In this document: in pieces, positions 9,051 to 17,819 of the stretch
How the letters are laid out: each line of letters opens with the position of its first letter
How positions within the stretch are numbered: the first letter of the stretch is position 1
NCBI GenBank assembly: GCA_963830775.1
Contig: CAWHNT010000029.1
Location: 186,001-250,000 of the forward strand
Reading direction: 5' to 3'
DNA from: CAWHNT01 sp963830775
GTDB lineage: Bacteria > Pseudomonadota > Alphaproteobacteria > Geminicoccales > Geminicoccaceae
Length of the DNA stretch: 64,000 nucleotides
The notes under the pieces: model-generated
The model's database searches: none
What the model saw: the letters and a program-made list of their open reading frames with translations, nothing else
What the model was told of the DNA's origin: nothing
Made by a program: the position numbers and the translations under genes

Positions 9051-9962
9051 ATGGGTGAGCTGGAGCGGCCGCGAGGCATCTATCCGATCCTCTACGCCTT
9101 CTTCGACCGGGAGGGCCGGCTCGACCGCGAGGCGATGCGGCGGCAAGCCCTGGCCTGTGTCGAGGGCGGGGCGCACGGGATCGCGGCACTCGGCCTTGCC
9201 ACCGAGGTGAGCAAGCTCTCCCCGGCGGAGCGGCGGCAGGTGATGGAGTGGCTGGCCGAGGATGTGGCGGGCCGCCTGCCGGTGGCGATCACGGTCTATG
9301 GCGAGACGCCGGACGTGCAGATCGAGTTCGTGCGTGCCGCGGCGGCCGCCGGGGCGTCCTGGGTGATCCTCCAGCCGCCGCCGACCCGGCCTTTTTCGGA
9401 AAGTGAGCTCGTTCGCTTCTTCGGCCGCGTGGCGGACGCCTCACCCATCCCGGTGGCGATCCAGAACGCGCCGCAATATATCGGCATCGGCCTGGGCGAT
9501 GCTGGCCTGATGGAGCTGCGCCGGAACCACGCCAACTTCGTGCTGCTGAAGGGCGAGAGCTCAGCGCTCGAGATCGCGCGCACGATCGAGCGGCTGGACG
9601 GCGAAGTTGCAGTCTTCAATGGCCGCGGCGGGCTGGAGCTGCCCGACTGCCTGCGCGCGGGCTGTGCCGGCATGATCCCGGCACCGGAATGCTTCGACCT
9701 GCAGGTGCGGATCTACGAGGCCATGCAGAGCGGCGAGGTCGAGGAGGCCGAGCGGCTCTACCGCGGCATCCTGCCGCTCATCGTCTTCACGATGCAGTCT
9801 ATCGATCAGTTCCTATGTTACGGCAAGCGGGTCGCCGCCCGGCGACTGGGCCTCGGCCCGGTGTTCGACCGGCAGCCGGCGCAGGAGCCGACCCGGCTCG
9901 GACTCGTGCTGATGGAGCGCCACGCCGCCGCCCTGCCGGCCTTCGGCGAGGGCCGGACTTGA
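9051..9962 (+). CDS. Dihydrodipicolinate synthase/N-acetylneuraminate lyase family protein
   Basis: This cytoplasmic aldolase of the DapA/NanA superfamily has about 303 residues and a TIM barrel. The family pyruvate-binding segment appears as ALGLATEVSKLS (about residues 43-54), a catalytic Tyr in NAPQYIGIGL (about 138-147), and the Schiff-base Lys in NFVLLKGESSALE (about 162-174). The start is ATG at 9051, with GTG 9 bases upstream in the same frame as an alternative. The Tyr-context and C-terminal extension differ from true DapA, so it is more likely a degradative or reversible aldolase/dehydratase than the lysine-pathway enzyme. It follows the MFS permease by 95 bp, which suggests uptake and breakdown of a small keto- or sugar acid. 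The substrate cannot be specified. Confidence 0.82.
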   Translation: MGELERPRGIYPILYAFFDREGRLDREAMRRQALACVEGGAHGIAALGLATEVSKLSPAERRQVMEWLAEDVAGRLPVAITVYGETPDVQIEFVRAAAAAGASWVILQPPPTRPFSESELVRFFGRVADASPIPVAIQNAPQYIGIGLGDAGLMELRRNHANFVLLKGESSALEIARTIERLDGEVAVFNGRGGLELPDCLRAGCAGMIPAPECFDLQVRIYEAMQSGEVEEAERLYRGILPLIVFTMQSIDQFLCYGKRVAARRLGLGPVFDRQPAQEPTRLGLVLMERHAAALPAFGEGRT

Positions 9963-10059
9963 GCTGCCCGCCGACGACGGAGGTCGACCGGTCCGTGTCG
10001 AGGCTCGTGGGAGCCTCGGGCCCGAGGCGGCTTCGAAGCCCTGCCGCGGGACACGGTCG

Positions 10060-11781
10060 ATGATGCGGACCTTCAGAATCTTCTTCGGCTCCGAGGGTGC
10101 GAACCCCTGGATCGTCTGCGTGTGCCTCCTGGCCGCCAGCATCGGGGAAGGGTTGAGCATCGCCTCGCTCCTCCCGATCCTGACCCTGGCCCAGAGCGGC
10201 GACACCGGCGGCAAGTTCAAGTTCCTGTTCGGCGACATGCTCGAGGGCGCCTCGTTCGATGCCGCGATCTCGGGCCTGCTCCTGATCCTGCTTGCGGGCG
10301 TCGCCGTGAAGTCGGCGCTGACCTGGCTCGCGATGCGCTATGTCGGCCATTCGGTGGCCGAGGTCTCGACCATCCTGCGGATGCGCATCATCCGCCAGCT
10401 CCTGGAGGTGCGCTGGGGCTATCTGGTCACCCAGCGCTCAGGCCGCTTCATCCATGTCGTGAACGCGCAGGTGAACGCCGCCGTCCAGGCCTTCCAGGCG
10501 GCGGCCATCCTCACCGCCTCGATCATCCAGACGGTGATCCTGCTCGCCATTGCCTTCGTCGTCTCCTGGCAGATGGCGCTGGCGGCGGTCGCCATGAGTG
10601 CCTTCATCTTCATGGCACTGCGCCGCTTCATCCTCAGCGCCCGCCGGCACAGCAAGACCCAGAGCCAGCGCAACAAGGAGCTGGTCCAGTTCCTGACCGA
10701 GGCGCTCAACAACATGAAGCCGGTCAAGGCCATGGGCCGCGACACCGGCTTCGTCGCCATCGTCGAGAAGAAGATCCGCTCGCTCCGCCGTGCCGCGCGC
10801 AAGCAGGTGACGAGCAAGGAGACGATGAAGAACGCCGAGGACGTCATCGTCACCCTGCTGCTCGCCGGCGGGATCTACGTCTCCCTGGTCCTGCTCGAGG
10901 TGCCCCTGGCGCACATGCTGGTCGTGGCCGTGATCCTGCTGCGCACGGTGAAGACCGTGGGCAAGGTGCAGCAGCAGTATCAGGCGGTGGCGTGGCTCGA
11001 GGCGCCCTACGACGACATCCAGGAACTCCTGAAGGAGACCGCGGCCGAGAAGGAGCCGCAGGGCGGCACGGCCGAGGTCACCTTCACCCACAGCCTCAAG
11101 CTGGAAGGGGTCGGGTTCGGCTACGACCGCCGCAAGGTCCTGCGCACCGTCGATCTCGAGGTCCCGTTCGGGCGTCTCGTCGTCATCACCGGACCTTCAG
11201 GCGTCGGCAAGACCACGTTGATCGACCTGATCCTGGGTCTGCATCTGCCGACCGAGGGCAACATCCTCGTCGACGGCGTGCCTCTGAACGAGATCAGGCT
11301 GCCGTTCTGGCGCCGGCAGATCGGTTACGTGGCGCAGGAGCTGATCTTGCTGAACGACACCGTGGCCGCCAACATCTCGCTGGGCGATCCCGACCTCGAC
11401 GAGGCGGCGGTCTCCCGGGCACTCGAGATCGCCGGGGCCGCGGGCTTCATGGGCCAGCTCGGCAAGGGGCTGCAGACCATCGTCGGCGATAAGGGCGCCC
11501 GACTCTCGGGCGGCCAGCGTCAGCGCATCAACCTTGCCCGGGCTCTCGTCCGCCGGCCGCGGCTCCTGGTCCTGGACGAAGTCACGAGCGCCCTCGACCC
11601 GGACAGCGAGCGGGAGATCTGCGCCAACATCCGCGATCTCGTCGGCGAGACCACCGTTCTGGCCATCACCCATCGCCCGGCCTTCCTCGAATGGGCCGAT
11701 ATCGTCTACAGGATCGGCGAGGGTGGTATCGTCACAGAGGGCAGCCCCGAGCGCCGCGAGGCGCCGGAGCTGGTCGGCTGA
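10060..11781 (+). CDS. ABC exporter, fused membrane and ATPase domains (MsbA-like)
   Basis: This 573-residue half-transporter would work as a homodimer in the inner membrane. The N-terminal ABC type-1 membrane domain (about residues 15-320) has six hydrophobic segments. The C-terminal nucleotide-binding domain has Walker A GPSGVGKTT (about 380), the Q-loop in IGYVAQELILL, signature LSGGQRQR, Walker B LLVLDEVTS and the H-loop in AITHRPAF. The signature and Walker B Glu are intact, so it should hydrolyse ATP. It sits directly upstream of remnants of an FkbM methyltransferase and a glycosyltransferase-like gene, so it may have served a surface-glycan or lipid-linked saccharide locus; that is inference. 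ATGATG gives two adjacent start options (10060, 10063). Confidence 0.88.
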   Translation: MMRTFRIFFGSEGANPWIVCVCLLAASIGEGLSIASLLPILTLAQSGDTGGKFKFLFGDMLEGASFDAAISGLLLILLAGVAVKSALTWLAMRYVGHSVAEVSTILRMRIIRQLLEVRWGYLVTQRSGRFIHVVNAQVNAAVQAFQAAAILTASIIQTVILLAIAFVVSWQMALAAVAMSAFIFMALRRFILSARRHSKTQSQRNKELVQFLTEALNNMKPVKAMGRDTGFVAIVEKKIRSLRRAARKQVTSKETMKNAEDVIVTLLLAGGIYVSLVLLEVPLAHMLVVAVILLRTVKTVGKVQQQYQAVAWLEAPYDDIQELLKETAAEKEPQGGTAEVTFTHSLKLEGVGFGYDRRKVLRTVDLEVPFGRLVVITGPSGVGKTTLIDLILGLHLPTEGNILVDGVPLNEIRLPFWRRQIGYVAQELILLNDTVAANISLGDPDLDEAAVSRALEIAGAAGFMGQLGKGLQTIVGDKGARLSGGQRQRINLARALVRRPRLLVLDEVTSALDPDSEREICANIRDLVGETTVLAITHRPAFLEWADIVYRIGEGGIVTEGSPERREAPELVG

Positions 11782-11817
11782 TGCTGAGCGCCCGCTCTCT
11801 GTTCGAAGTGGACGCGG

Positions 11818-12470
11818 GTGAACCGGCTGCTGTTTCCGCTGGTCTCGGCCTATGTCGAGTTGCCCCGGTTCCGCCGTAAGCAGAAGCTGTTTCGCGGTCT
11901 CTCGAAGCTCGTGGGCCGGGCAAGCTCCAGACGAGCTACGGCGTCATGTTGAGAAACAGGACCGGGACTACACCCTGACCGTAGCCGTTCTCGGCACCAA
12001 GGACGGCGCCTTCCTGGTCCAGAATCATCCGCGAGCGCCTGGGTTCGGACAACTTCCTCGACATCGGTGCCAACCAGGGCGTGTTCTCGCTCGTCGCCGC
12101 CAAGACGCTCAGGGAGTCCGGTCACGCGTGGGCCCGCGTGCTCAGCGTCGAGGCCGGCTCGCCACGCTCTCATTCCGCGGCAGTCATTCGGGCGGCGCTT
12201 CGTTGAAGAAGCGGCTCAACCGCCGGGTCCCCGTCCTGTGCGTCAACCACAAGTTGCTCGACCAGCTGAGCAATCAGGTGCAAGGCGGCTTCCTGGTGAA
12301 GATCGACGTCGAGGGCAGCGAGAACGAGGTTCTGACCGCGATCGCGCGCTCCCGCATCGCGGATTGCGTGAGCGGCGTGATCGTGGAGCTGCATCCGCAG
12401 CACAACAGCTCCGACGAGCTGGCCCGGCCGCGCAGCCATACGGTCGCTGCGACGCTTATTTCGCTCGCGC
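11818..12470 (+). pseudogene. FkbM-family methyltransferase remnant, multiple frame changes and an internal deletion
   Basis: Pieces of one FkbM-type SAM methyltransferase are scattered over three frames. GTG 11818 begins NRLLFPLVSAYVELPRFRRK; a frame change near 11918 gives KLQTSYGVML; another near 11966 gives DYTLTVAVLGTKDGAFLVQ. An extra A at 12023/12024 (CAG-A-ATC) leads to the SAM-binding motif NFLDIGANQGVFSLVAAKTL. After VLSVEAG the frame is lost and roughly sixty family residues are missing. The third frame then holds HSGGASLKKRL, the hallmark VKIDVEGSENEVL and VIVELHPQH. Single-base changes could be read errors, but the missing central part cannot. It lies between an ABC exporter and another remnant, so this looks like a decaying surface-glycan locus. 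Confidence 0.62.
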
Positions 12471-12933
12471 GTGACCGGCAGTGCCGCACGCAGGTTTTTC
12501 TATGTCGCGCAAGGCGAACGCTACCTTGCCGAGGCTGCCGTCTCGGCTACCAGCGTTCCGCGCTACATGCCGGGCCTGCGTACCGCCATCTTCTGCGACG
12601 GCGAGGTGCGGTCCGACCTGTTCGACAAGCGAGCTGCGCTGGGCGCCGCTCCCGCCGGCCTACAACTACCGCCTGCCGTTCCCGTCCGCGATCCGCGGCG
12701 GGGTGAAGATCTTCCACAGCCGGCATCCCGACCTCGCGGCCTTGTGCGCAACGATCAACGCGAGCACCGCGTTCCGTGCTACGGCTCCGGCCCGGAGCCC
12801 CGTCCTGCGCTACGGGACGGAGACGCTGGAGCCGAGCATGGGGGAACGACTGAGCCCTCTCACCGGCCATCGCCTCGTGCGCAGGCTCGGCCGCAAGGCT
12901 GGCAAGCTGCTGCGAGGCCTGCGAGGGCGATAG
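12471..12933 (+). pseudogene. Glycosyltransferase-like remnant lacking its catalytic middle
   Basis: GTG at 12471 opens RRFFYVAQGERYLAEA, VPRYMPGLRTAIFCDG and VRSDLF, which resembles the beginning of nucleotide-diphospho-sugar transferases. After about 65 residues the frame changes. The +1 frame gives PPAYNYRLPFPSAIRGGVKI, FHSRHPDLAALCATINAST and ends at 12933, resembling the end of the same type of protein. The central region with the metal-binding DxD and the donor pocket is absent, so the total length is about half that expected. I read it as an internally deleted gene. The family label is by pattern only. Confidence 0.45.
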
Positions 12934-13021
12934 GGCCGACCCATCTTCCCTTGCCACCCCGGTGGGATTACCTCACCCCGGTTCCAGGCACGGCACCACC
13001 CAGCAAGGACAGGAGAGGGGT

Positions 13022-15277
13022 TTGGAACTCCAGCTGCCGATCGAGCAGCCCCCGCAGGCCAGGCACGGCGCAACGCCCTATCTCGCCCGGCTCAACCCGG
13101 AGCAGCGGGCGGCGGTCGAGGCACCCGACGGCCCGCTTCTCGTGCTGGCCGGCGCCGGCACCGGCAAGACCCGGGTGCTGACCACGCGGCTGGCACACCT
13201 GATCGTCACCGGCCGTGCCATGCCGGGCCAGGTGCTGGCGGTGACCTTCACCAACAAGGCCGCGCGCGAGATGGCGCAACGCGTGGAGGAGCTGATCGGC
13301 CGCAGCGTGCAGGGCATGTGGCTCGGCACCTTCCACGCCATCGGGGTGCGGATGCTGCGCGCCCATGCCGAGCTCGTGGGCCTGAAGCCCAGCTTCACCA
13401 TCCTCGACACCGACGACCAGGAGCGCCTCGTCAAGCAGGTGATCCAGGCCGCCAATCTGGACGAGCGCCGCTGGGCGCCACGAGTGCTGAATGCCATCAT
13501 CCAGCGCTGGAAGGACCGCGGCTGGCGCCCCGACCAGGTGCCGGCTTCCGAGATCGGCGACTTCGCGCTGGGCCGCGGCGGCGACCTCTACGCCGCCTAC
13601 CAGGCCCGCCTCCTGTCGCTCAATGCCTGCGACTTCGGCGACCTGCTGCTGCATAATCTGACGTTGCTGGGCTCGCAGCCGGACGTGCTGGCCTACTACC
13701 AGCGGCGCTTCAAGGCGGTGCTGGTCGACGAGTACCAGGACACCAACGTCGCCCAGTATCTCTGGCTGCGCCTCCTCGCCAGTGCCTCCAAGAACGTCAC
13801 CTGCGTCGGCGACGACGATCAGTCGATCTATTCCTGGCGCGGGGCCGAGGTCGGCAACATCCTGCGCTTCGAGCAGGACTTCCCCGGCGCCCGGCTGATC
13901 CGCCTGGAGCGCAACTACCGCTCGACCGGGCACATCTTGGGAGCGGCATCGGGTGTCATCGCCCACAACCGCACCCGGCACGGCAAGACCTTGTGGACCG
14001 AGGGCGAGGCGGGCGAGCCGGTCGGGGTGGTCGGCCTGTGGGACGACCAGGAGGAGGCGCGCTTCGTCTCCGACGAGCTCGAGGCGTGGCAGCGCGGCGG
14101 CGGCAAGCTCAGCCAGACGGCCATCCTCGTGCGCGCCGGCTTCCAGACCCGCGCCTTCGAGGAGCGCTTCATCCAGGTCGGCCTGCCCTACCGCGTGATC
14201 GGCGGCCCACGCTTCTACGAGCGGGCCGAGATCCGCGACGCCATCGCCTACCTGCGCATGGTCTGCCAGCCGGACGACGACCTCGCCTTCGAGCGGATCG
14301 TCAACACGCCCCGCCGCGGCATCGGCGACAGCACGATCCGCATCCTCCGCGGTGCCGCCCGCGCGGCCGAGACCAGCATCGCCCAGGCGGCGCGGGCGCT
14401 CGTCCAGACCGACGAGCTGCCCGGCAAAGCCCGCAACGCGCTCCGCCTGCTGCTGGCCGCCTTCGACCGCTGGCGCGGCCAGCTCCGCGACAGGAAGCCT
14501 CGCGAGCTGGCCGAGATCGTGCTCGAGGAGTCGGGCTACACCGAGATGTGGAAGGCCGACCGCTCGCCCGATGCCACAGGGCGGCTGGAGAACCTGAAGG
14601 AGCTCGTCAAGGCGCTGGAGGAGTTCGATTCCCTGCCGGGCTTCCTCGAGCATGTGAGCCTGGTGATGGAGAACGCCAGCGAGCCCAATGCCGACCTCAC
14701 CAACGTCATGACCCTGCACGGAGCCAAGGGCCTGGAGTTCGACGCCGTTTTCCTGTGCGGCTGGGAGGAGGGGCTGTTCCCGAACCAGCGCGCCATCGAC
14801 GATGGCGGCGGCAAGGCGCTCGAGGAGGAGCGGCGGCTGGCCTATGTCGGCATGACCCGGGCCCGCCGCCGGCTCAGCATCAGCTTCGCCGCCAACCGCC
14901 GGGTCTACAACCAGTGGCAGTCGAGCGTGCCCTCGCGCTTCGTCGAGGAGCTGCCTCCTGAGCACATCCAGCACCTGCACCGCCAGGCACCGGTGGTGCG
15001 ACCCGACATCAGCGGCCTCTTCGACGAGCCCTCCTTCACCGCCCGCCCCAGCCGCTTCCGCTCGCGCCGGCTCGACCCCAAGGTGCTGGACGGCCGGGCC
15101 GAGCTCGTCTCCACCCGCCCGGTCGGCCGGCCCACCGCCTTCAAGCGCGGCGACCGCATCTTCCACGAGAAGTTCGGCTACGGGCAGATCGAGGGGATCG
15201 AGGGCAACAAGCTCGACATCGCGTTCGAGAAGTCGGGCCGGAAGAAGGTGATCGACAGCTTCGTCCAGGCCGTCTGA
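13022..15277 (+). CDS. uvrD: UvrD/PcrA-type superfamily 1 DNA helicase
   Basis: This 3'-5' DNA helicase of about 751 residues acts in nucleotide-excision and mismatch repair. Seen in order: Q-motif NPEQRAAV, Walker A LAGAGTGKT (about 42-50), motif Ia TFTNKAAREM, GTFHAIGVRML, Walker B VLVDEYQDTN, motif III VGDDDQSIYSWRGAE, motif IV LERNYRST, motif V VMTLHGAKGLEF and motif VI RRLAYVGMTRAR. The C-terminal Tudor-like tail (KFGYGQIEGIEGNKL) is also present, as in PcrA/UvrD. I chose TTG at 13022 because AGGAGAGGGG lies just upstream at a proper distance. A GTG in frame at 12962 would add 20 non-conserved residues. A very long opposite-strand open frame across the gene is a composition artefact. Confidence 0.93.
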   Translation: MELQLPIEQPPQARHGATPYLARLNPEQRAAVEAPDGPLLVLAGAGTGKTRVLTTRLAHLIVTGRAMPGQVLAVTFTNKAAREMAQRVEELIGRSVQGMWLGTFHAIGVRMLRAHAELVGLKPSFTILDTDDQERLVKQVIQAANLDERRWAPRVLNAIIQRWKDRGWRPDQVPASEIGDFALGRGGDLYAAYQARLLSLNACDFGDLLLHNLTLLGSQPDVLAYYQRRFKAVLVDEYQDTNVAQYLWLRLLASASKNVTCVGDDDQSIYSWRGAEVGNILRFEQDFPGARLIRLERNYRSTGHILGAASGVIAHNRTRHGKTLWTEGEAGEPVGVVGLWDDQEEARFVSDELEAWQRGGGKLSQTAILVRAGFQTRAFEERFIQVGLPYRVIGGPRFYERAEIRDAIAYLRMVCQPDDDLAFERIVNTPRRGIGDSTIRILRGAARAAETSIAQAARALVQTDELPGKARNALRLLLAAFDRWRGQLRDRKPRELAEIVLEESGYTEMWKADRSPDATGRLENLKELVKALEEFDSLPGFLEHVSLVMENASEPNADLTNVMTLHGAKGLEFDAVFLCGWEEGLFPNQRAIDDGGGKALEEERRLAYVGMTRARRRLSISFAANRRVYNQWQSSVPSRFVEELPPEHIQHLHRQAPVVRPDISGLFDEPSFTARPSRFRSRRLDPKVLDGRAELVSTRPVGRPTAFKRGDRIFHEKFGYGQIEGIEGNKLDIAFEKSGRKKVIDSFVQAV

Positions 15278-15288
15278 GGCGCGCGCCC

Positions 15289-16218
15289 GTGACGACAGCA
15301 TGGTCGACCATGCCCGACCAGCTCTGGCGGGCGAGCTTCACCGTGCCGGGCTCGACGCCTCCGCAAGCGGTGGGTGCGCTGGAGGAGCGGGCACTCAGCG
15401 TCTCCCTGTTCGCGATCGAGGACGAGGCCAGCACCGAGCCGGTCGCCTGGCGCATCGACCTGTTCTTCGGCGAGGAGCCCGACCCGGCCATCCTCCGCGG
15501 CGAGCTGGAGGCCGCCCTCCCGGGCCCGCCGAGCGACCTCGAGGTCACCTCGGTGCCGGCCCAGGACTGGCTCGCCGCCTCAGCCATGCAGCAGGAGCCG
15601 GTCCAGGTCGGCCGGTTCTTCATCCACGGTCCGAAGGACCGCGACCGCCTGCCTGCTGGTGCGTTGCCGATCGAGGTCGAAGCCGGCCTTGCCTTCGGCT
15701 CGGGCGAGCACGCCACCACCCAGGCGTGCCTGGAAGCAATCGACCGTATTGCACGCGTGCACCGCTTCCGCCGCGTGCTCGACCTCGGCTGCGGTTCCGG
15801 CATCCTTGCCATGGGGGCCGCCCGCTGCTGGCCCGCCCGACTGGTGGCAGCCGATTACGACCCCGTAGCCGTGCGCGTGGCCAGGGAGAACATCGCCCTC
15901 AACGGCCTTGCCGGCCGGATCACGACCGTGGTCTCCGACGGCATGCGTCACAGCCTGATCCGGCGCTGGGGCCTCTACGACCTCGTGCTCGCCAATATCC
16001 TGGCCGACCCGCTGATCGAGCTCGCTCCGGCTATCACCCGGCGGGTGGCCCAGGGTGGCTTCGTCGTGCTCTCGGGCCTGCTCGACCGGCAGGCCGCATT
16101 GGTCGAGCGGGCCTACGCTGCAGCCGGTCTCCGGCTCATGACCACGATCGCACGAACCCCCTGGATGGGCCTCGTCTTCCGCCGTCCGCGACGCAGCGGG
16201 CGTGCAGGCACCGGATAA
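15289..16218 (+). CDS. prmA: Ribosomal protein L11 methyltransferase
   Basis: PrmA trimethylates ribosomal protein L11 using S-adenosylmethionine. The 309-residue protein has the small N-terminal recognition domain (about 1-95) and a class I methyltransferase domain. Visible are FGSGEHATT, the SAM motif VLDLGCGSGILAMGAA (about 163-178), the acidic end of strand 2 (AADYDP) and the family-specific motif NILADPL followed by VLSGLL. The start is GTG 15289, 12 bp after the uvrD stop, so the two are probably co-transcribed. Length is normal for the family and all motifs are intact. Confidence 0.92.
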   Translation: MTTAWSTMPDQLWRASFTVPGSTPPQAVGALEERALSVSLFAIEDEASTEPVAWRIDLFFGEEPDPAILRGELEAALPGPPSDLEVTSVPAQDWLAASAMQQEPVQVGRFFIHGPKDRDRLPAGALPIEVEAGLAFGSGEHATTQACLEAIDRIARVHRFRRVLDLGCGSGILAMGAARCWPARLVAADYDPVAVRVARENIALNGLAGRITTVVSDGMRHSLIRRWGLYDLVLANILADPLIELAPAITRRVAQGGFVVLSGLLDRQAALVERAYAAAGLRLMTTIARTPWMGLVFRRPRRSGRAGTG

Positions 16219-16300
16219 ATCCTGAAACTTACCCTTTCCTTAACTTCCTTGCCCCATGCTTGCTCTCCACCGGATCAGGCCAGGGGTTGGGAGTTGCAAG

Positions 16301-17783
16301 ATGGCTGCTGCGGGCAGGAGTGGTGCACGCTCACCGTTCCGCATCCTCATCCTGTTGCTGCTTGCCATGCTCCTGGCACCGTCGGCAGCAGTGGCCGGGC
16401 CGGACGAGGAGCGCGGGATCGTCGCCTACCCGCGCGACATCGCAAAAAGTGACGAGGCGGGCCGCAGTGTGGCTCAGCTTCTCGAGCGAGCTCGAAAACG
16501 TGGCAAGCTCCGGCTCATTGTCGGCTTGGATGCCGCCGTTGCGGACGAGAGCGGCCTCGCACCATCGGCCGTACAGGCCCAACGTCGGCGCGTGGCGGCG
16601 GCCCAGGACGGATTGCTGCGCCGGAACGTCGGCACCAGCTTCTCGGCCAAGCTCGAGAGCCTGCCGTTCGTCGTGCTCGAGGCGGACCAGCCAGCTCTCC
16701 AGCGCCTGCTGAGCGATCCGGGGGTGCTCAGCGTGCAGGAGGACGTGGCGGTGCCGCTGCTCTTGCGCCAGAGCGTGCCGTTGATCGGCGGCGATGCCGT
16801 GGCCAAGCAGGGGTTCGGCGGTGCCGGCCAGACGGTGGCCGTGCTCGACACCGGGGTCGATGGCAACCACCCGATGCTGCGCGGCAAGGTCGTCGCCGAG
16901 GCCTGCTTCTCCACCAGGACCATCGGTTACACCTCGTCCTTGTGCCCCGGCGGTGCCGCCTCGTCCACCAAGGCCGGCTCGGGCAAACCCTGCCCGTCCA
17001 CGATCGGCAGCTGCTATCACGGCACCCACGTGGCCGGGATTGCCGTTGGCAACACGACCGGGATTGCCGGCGTCGCACGCGGGGCGAAGCTGATCAGCAT
17101 CCAGGTCTTTACCCGCTTCGACAGCGCCGGGAGCTGCGCGCCGCAGGCCCCGCCCTGCCTGCGCAGCTATACCAGTGACCAGCTCAAGGCGATGGAGCGG
17201 GTGTATGCGCTCCGTACCGCCTACAAGATCGCCTCGGTCAATCTGAGCCTGGGCGGAGGCCTCTACGCAGAGGCCTGCGACGCCCAGAACCCGGCGATGA
17301 CGGCGGCGATCCAGAAGCTTCGCGGCGTCGGGATCGCCACCGTGATCGCAGCCGGCAATGACGGGCTGACCGGCTATGTCAGCGCACCGGGCTGCATCTC
17401 GTCCGCGGTGACGGTCGGCAGCACGACCAAGACCGATACCGTCTCCAGCTTCTCGAACCTCAGTCCCGCCGTCGACATCCTGGCCCCGGGCAGCTCGATC
17501 ACCTCGGCCCTGCCGGGTGGCGCCTACGGGATCGCCAGCGGCACCTCCATGGCCACGCCTCACATCGCGGGCGCCTTTGCCGTCATGCGCAGCGCCAAGC
17601 CCACTGCCTCTCTCGATCAGAATCCTGGCCGCCCTCCAGGCAAGCCCCATCGTGCTCGGCCGCGATGGCGTCGACCGTCCGCGCGTCGAGCTGATCAGCG
17701 CCGTGGCCAAGCTGCGGGCACCGCCTGCGAAGAAGCTCCGTGGCCAAGCTGCGGGCGAGCTTCTGGCGCAGGCAGGGCGCTGA
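16301..17783 (+). CDS. Secreted subtilisin-like serine protease (S8), one extra base at 17621/17622
   Basis: This is an exported S8 peptidase of about 493 residues. ATG 16301 is preferred over 16256 because a Sec signal (FRILILLLLAMLLAPSAAVA) follows directly. A propeptide-like inhibitor region (LRLIVGLDAAV ... VVLEADQPALQRLL) precedes the catalytic domain. The triad is visible: Asp in VAVLDTGVDGNHP, His in CYHGTHVAGI, Ser in ASGTSMATPHIAG, with the oxyanion Asn in IAAGNDG. Several Cys (SLCPGG, KPCPSTIGSCY, PPCLR) suggest disulfides. After LDQ the frame breaks. Dropping one A in CAGAATCCTGG gives LDQILAALQAS and a sensible C-terminus ending at 17783. Uncorrected, the frame runs on to 17830 with Arg/Pro-rich nonsense. 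Confidence 0.85.
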
Positions 17784-17819
17784 CGGCCGTGTGCCATCTA
17801 TGGTCTGACCGGCCCGTCC

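Noticed and set aside
7698..9962. Apparent 754-residue MFS-DHDPS fusion protein
   Set aside because: The join exists only because the MFS frame is shifted. The real second half of the carrier is in the next frame and stops at 8955.
10074..10080. CAGAATC in the ABC exporter as another frame-break site
   Set aside because: Here it is read TTC-AGA-ATC in a continuous normal frame, so the sequence itself does not always mark an insertion.
12968..15301. A 777-codon open frame antisense to uvrD
   Set aside because: It mirrors the helicase gene exactly. The translation is Leu/Ala/Gly/Asp-rich with no motifs, a usual artefact of high GC3 on the opposite strand.
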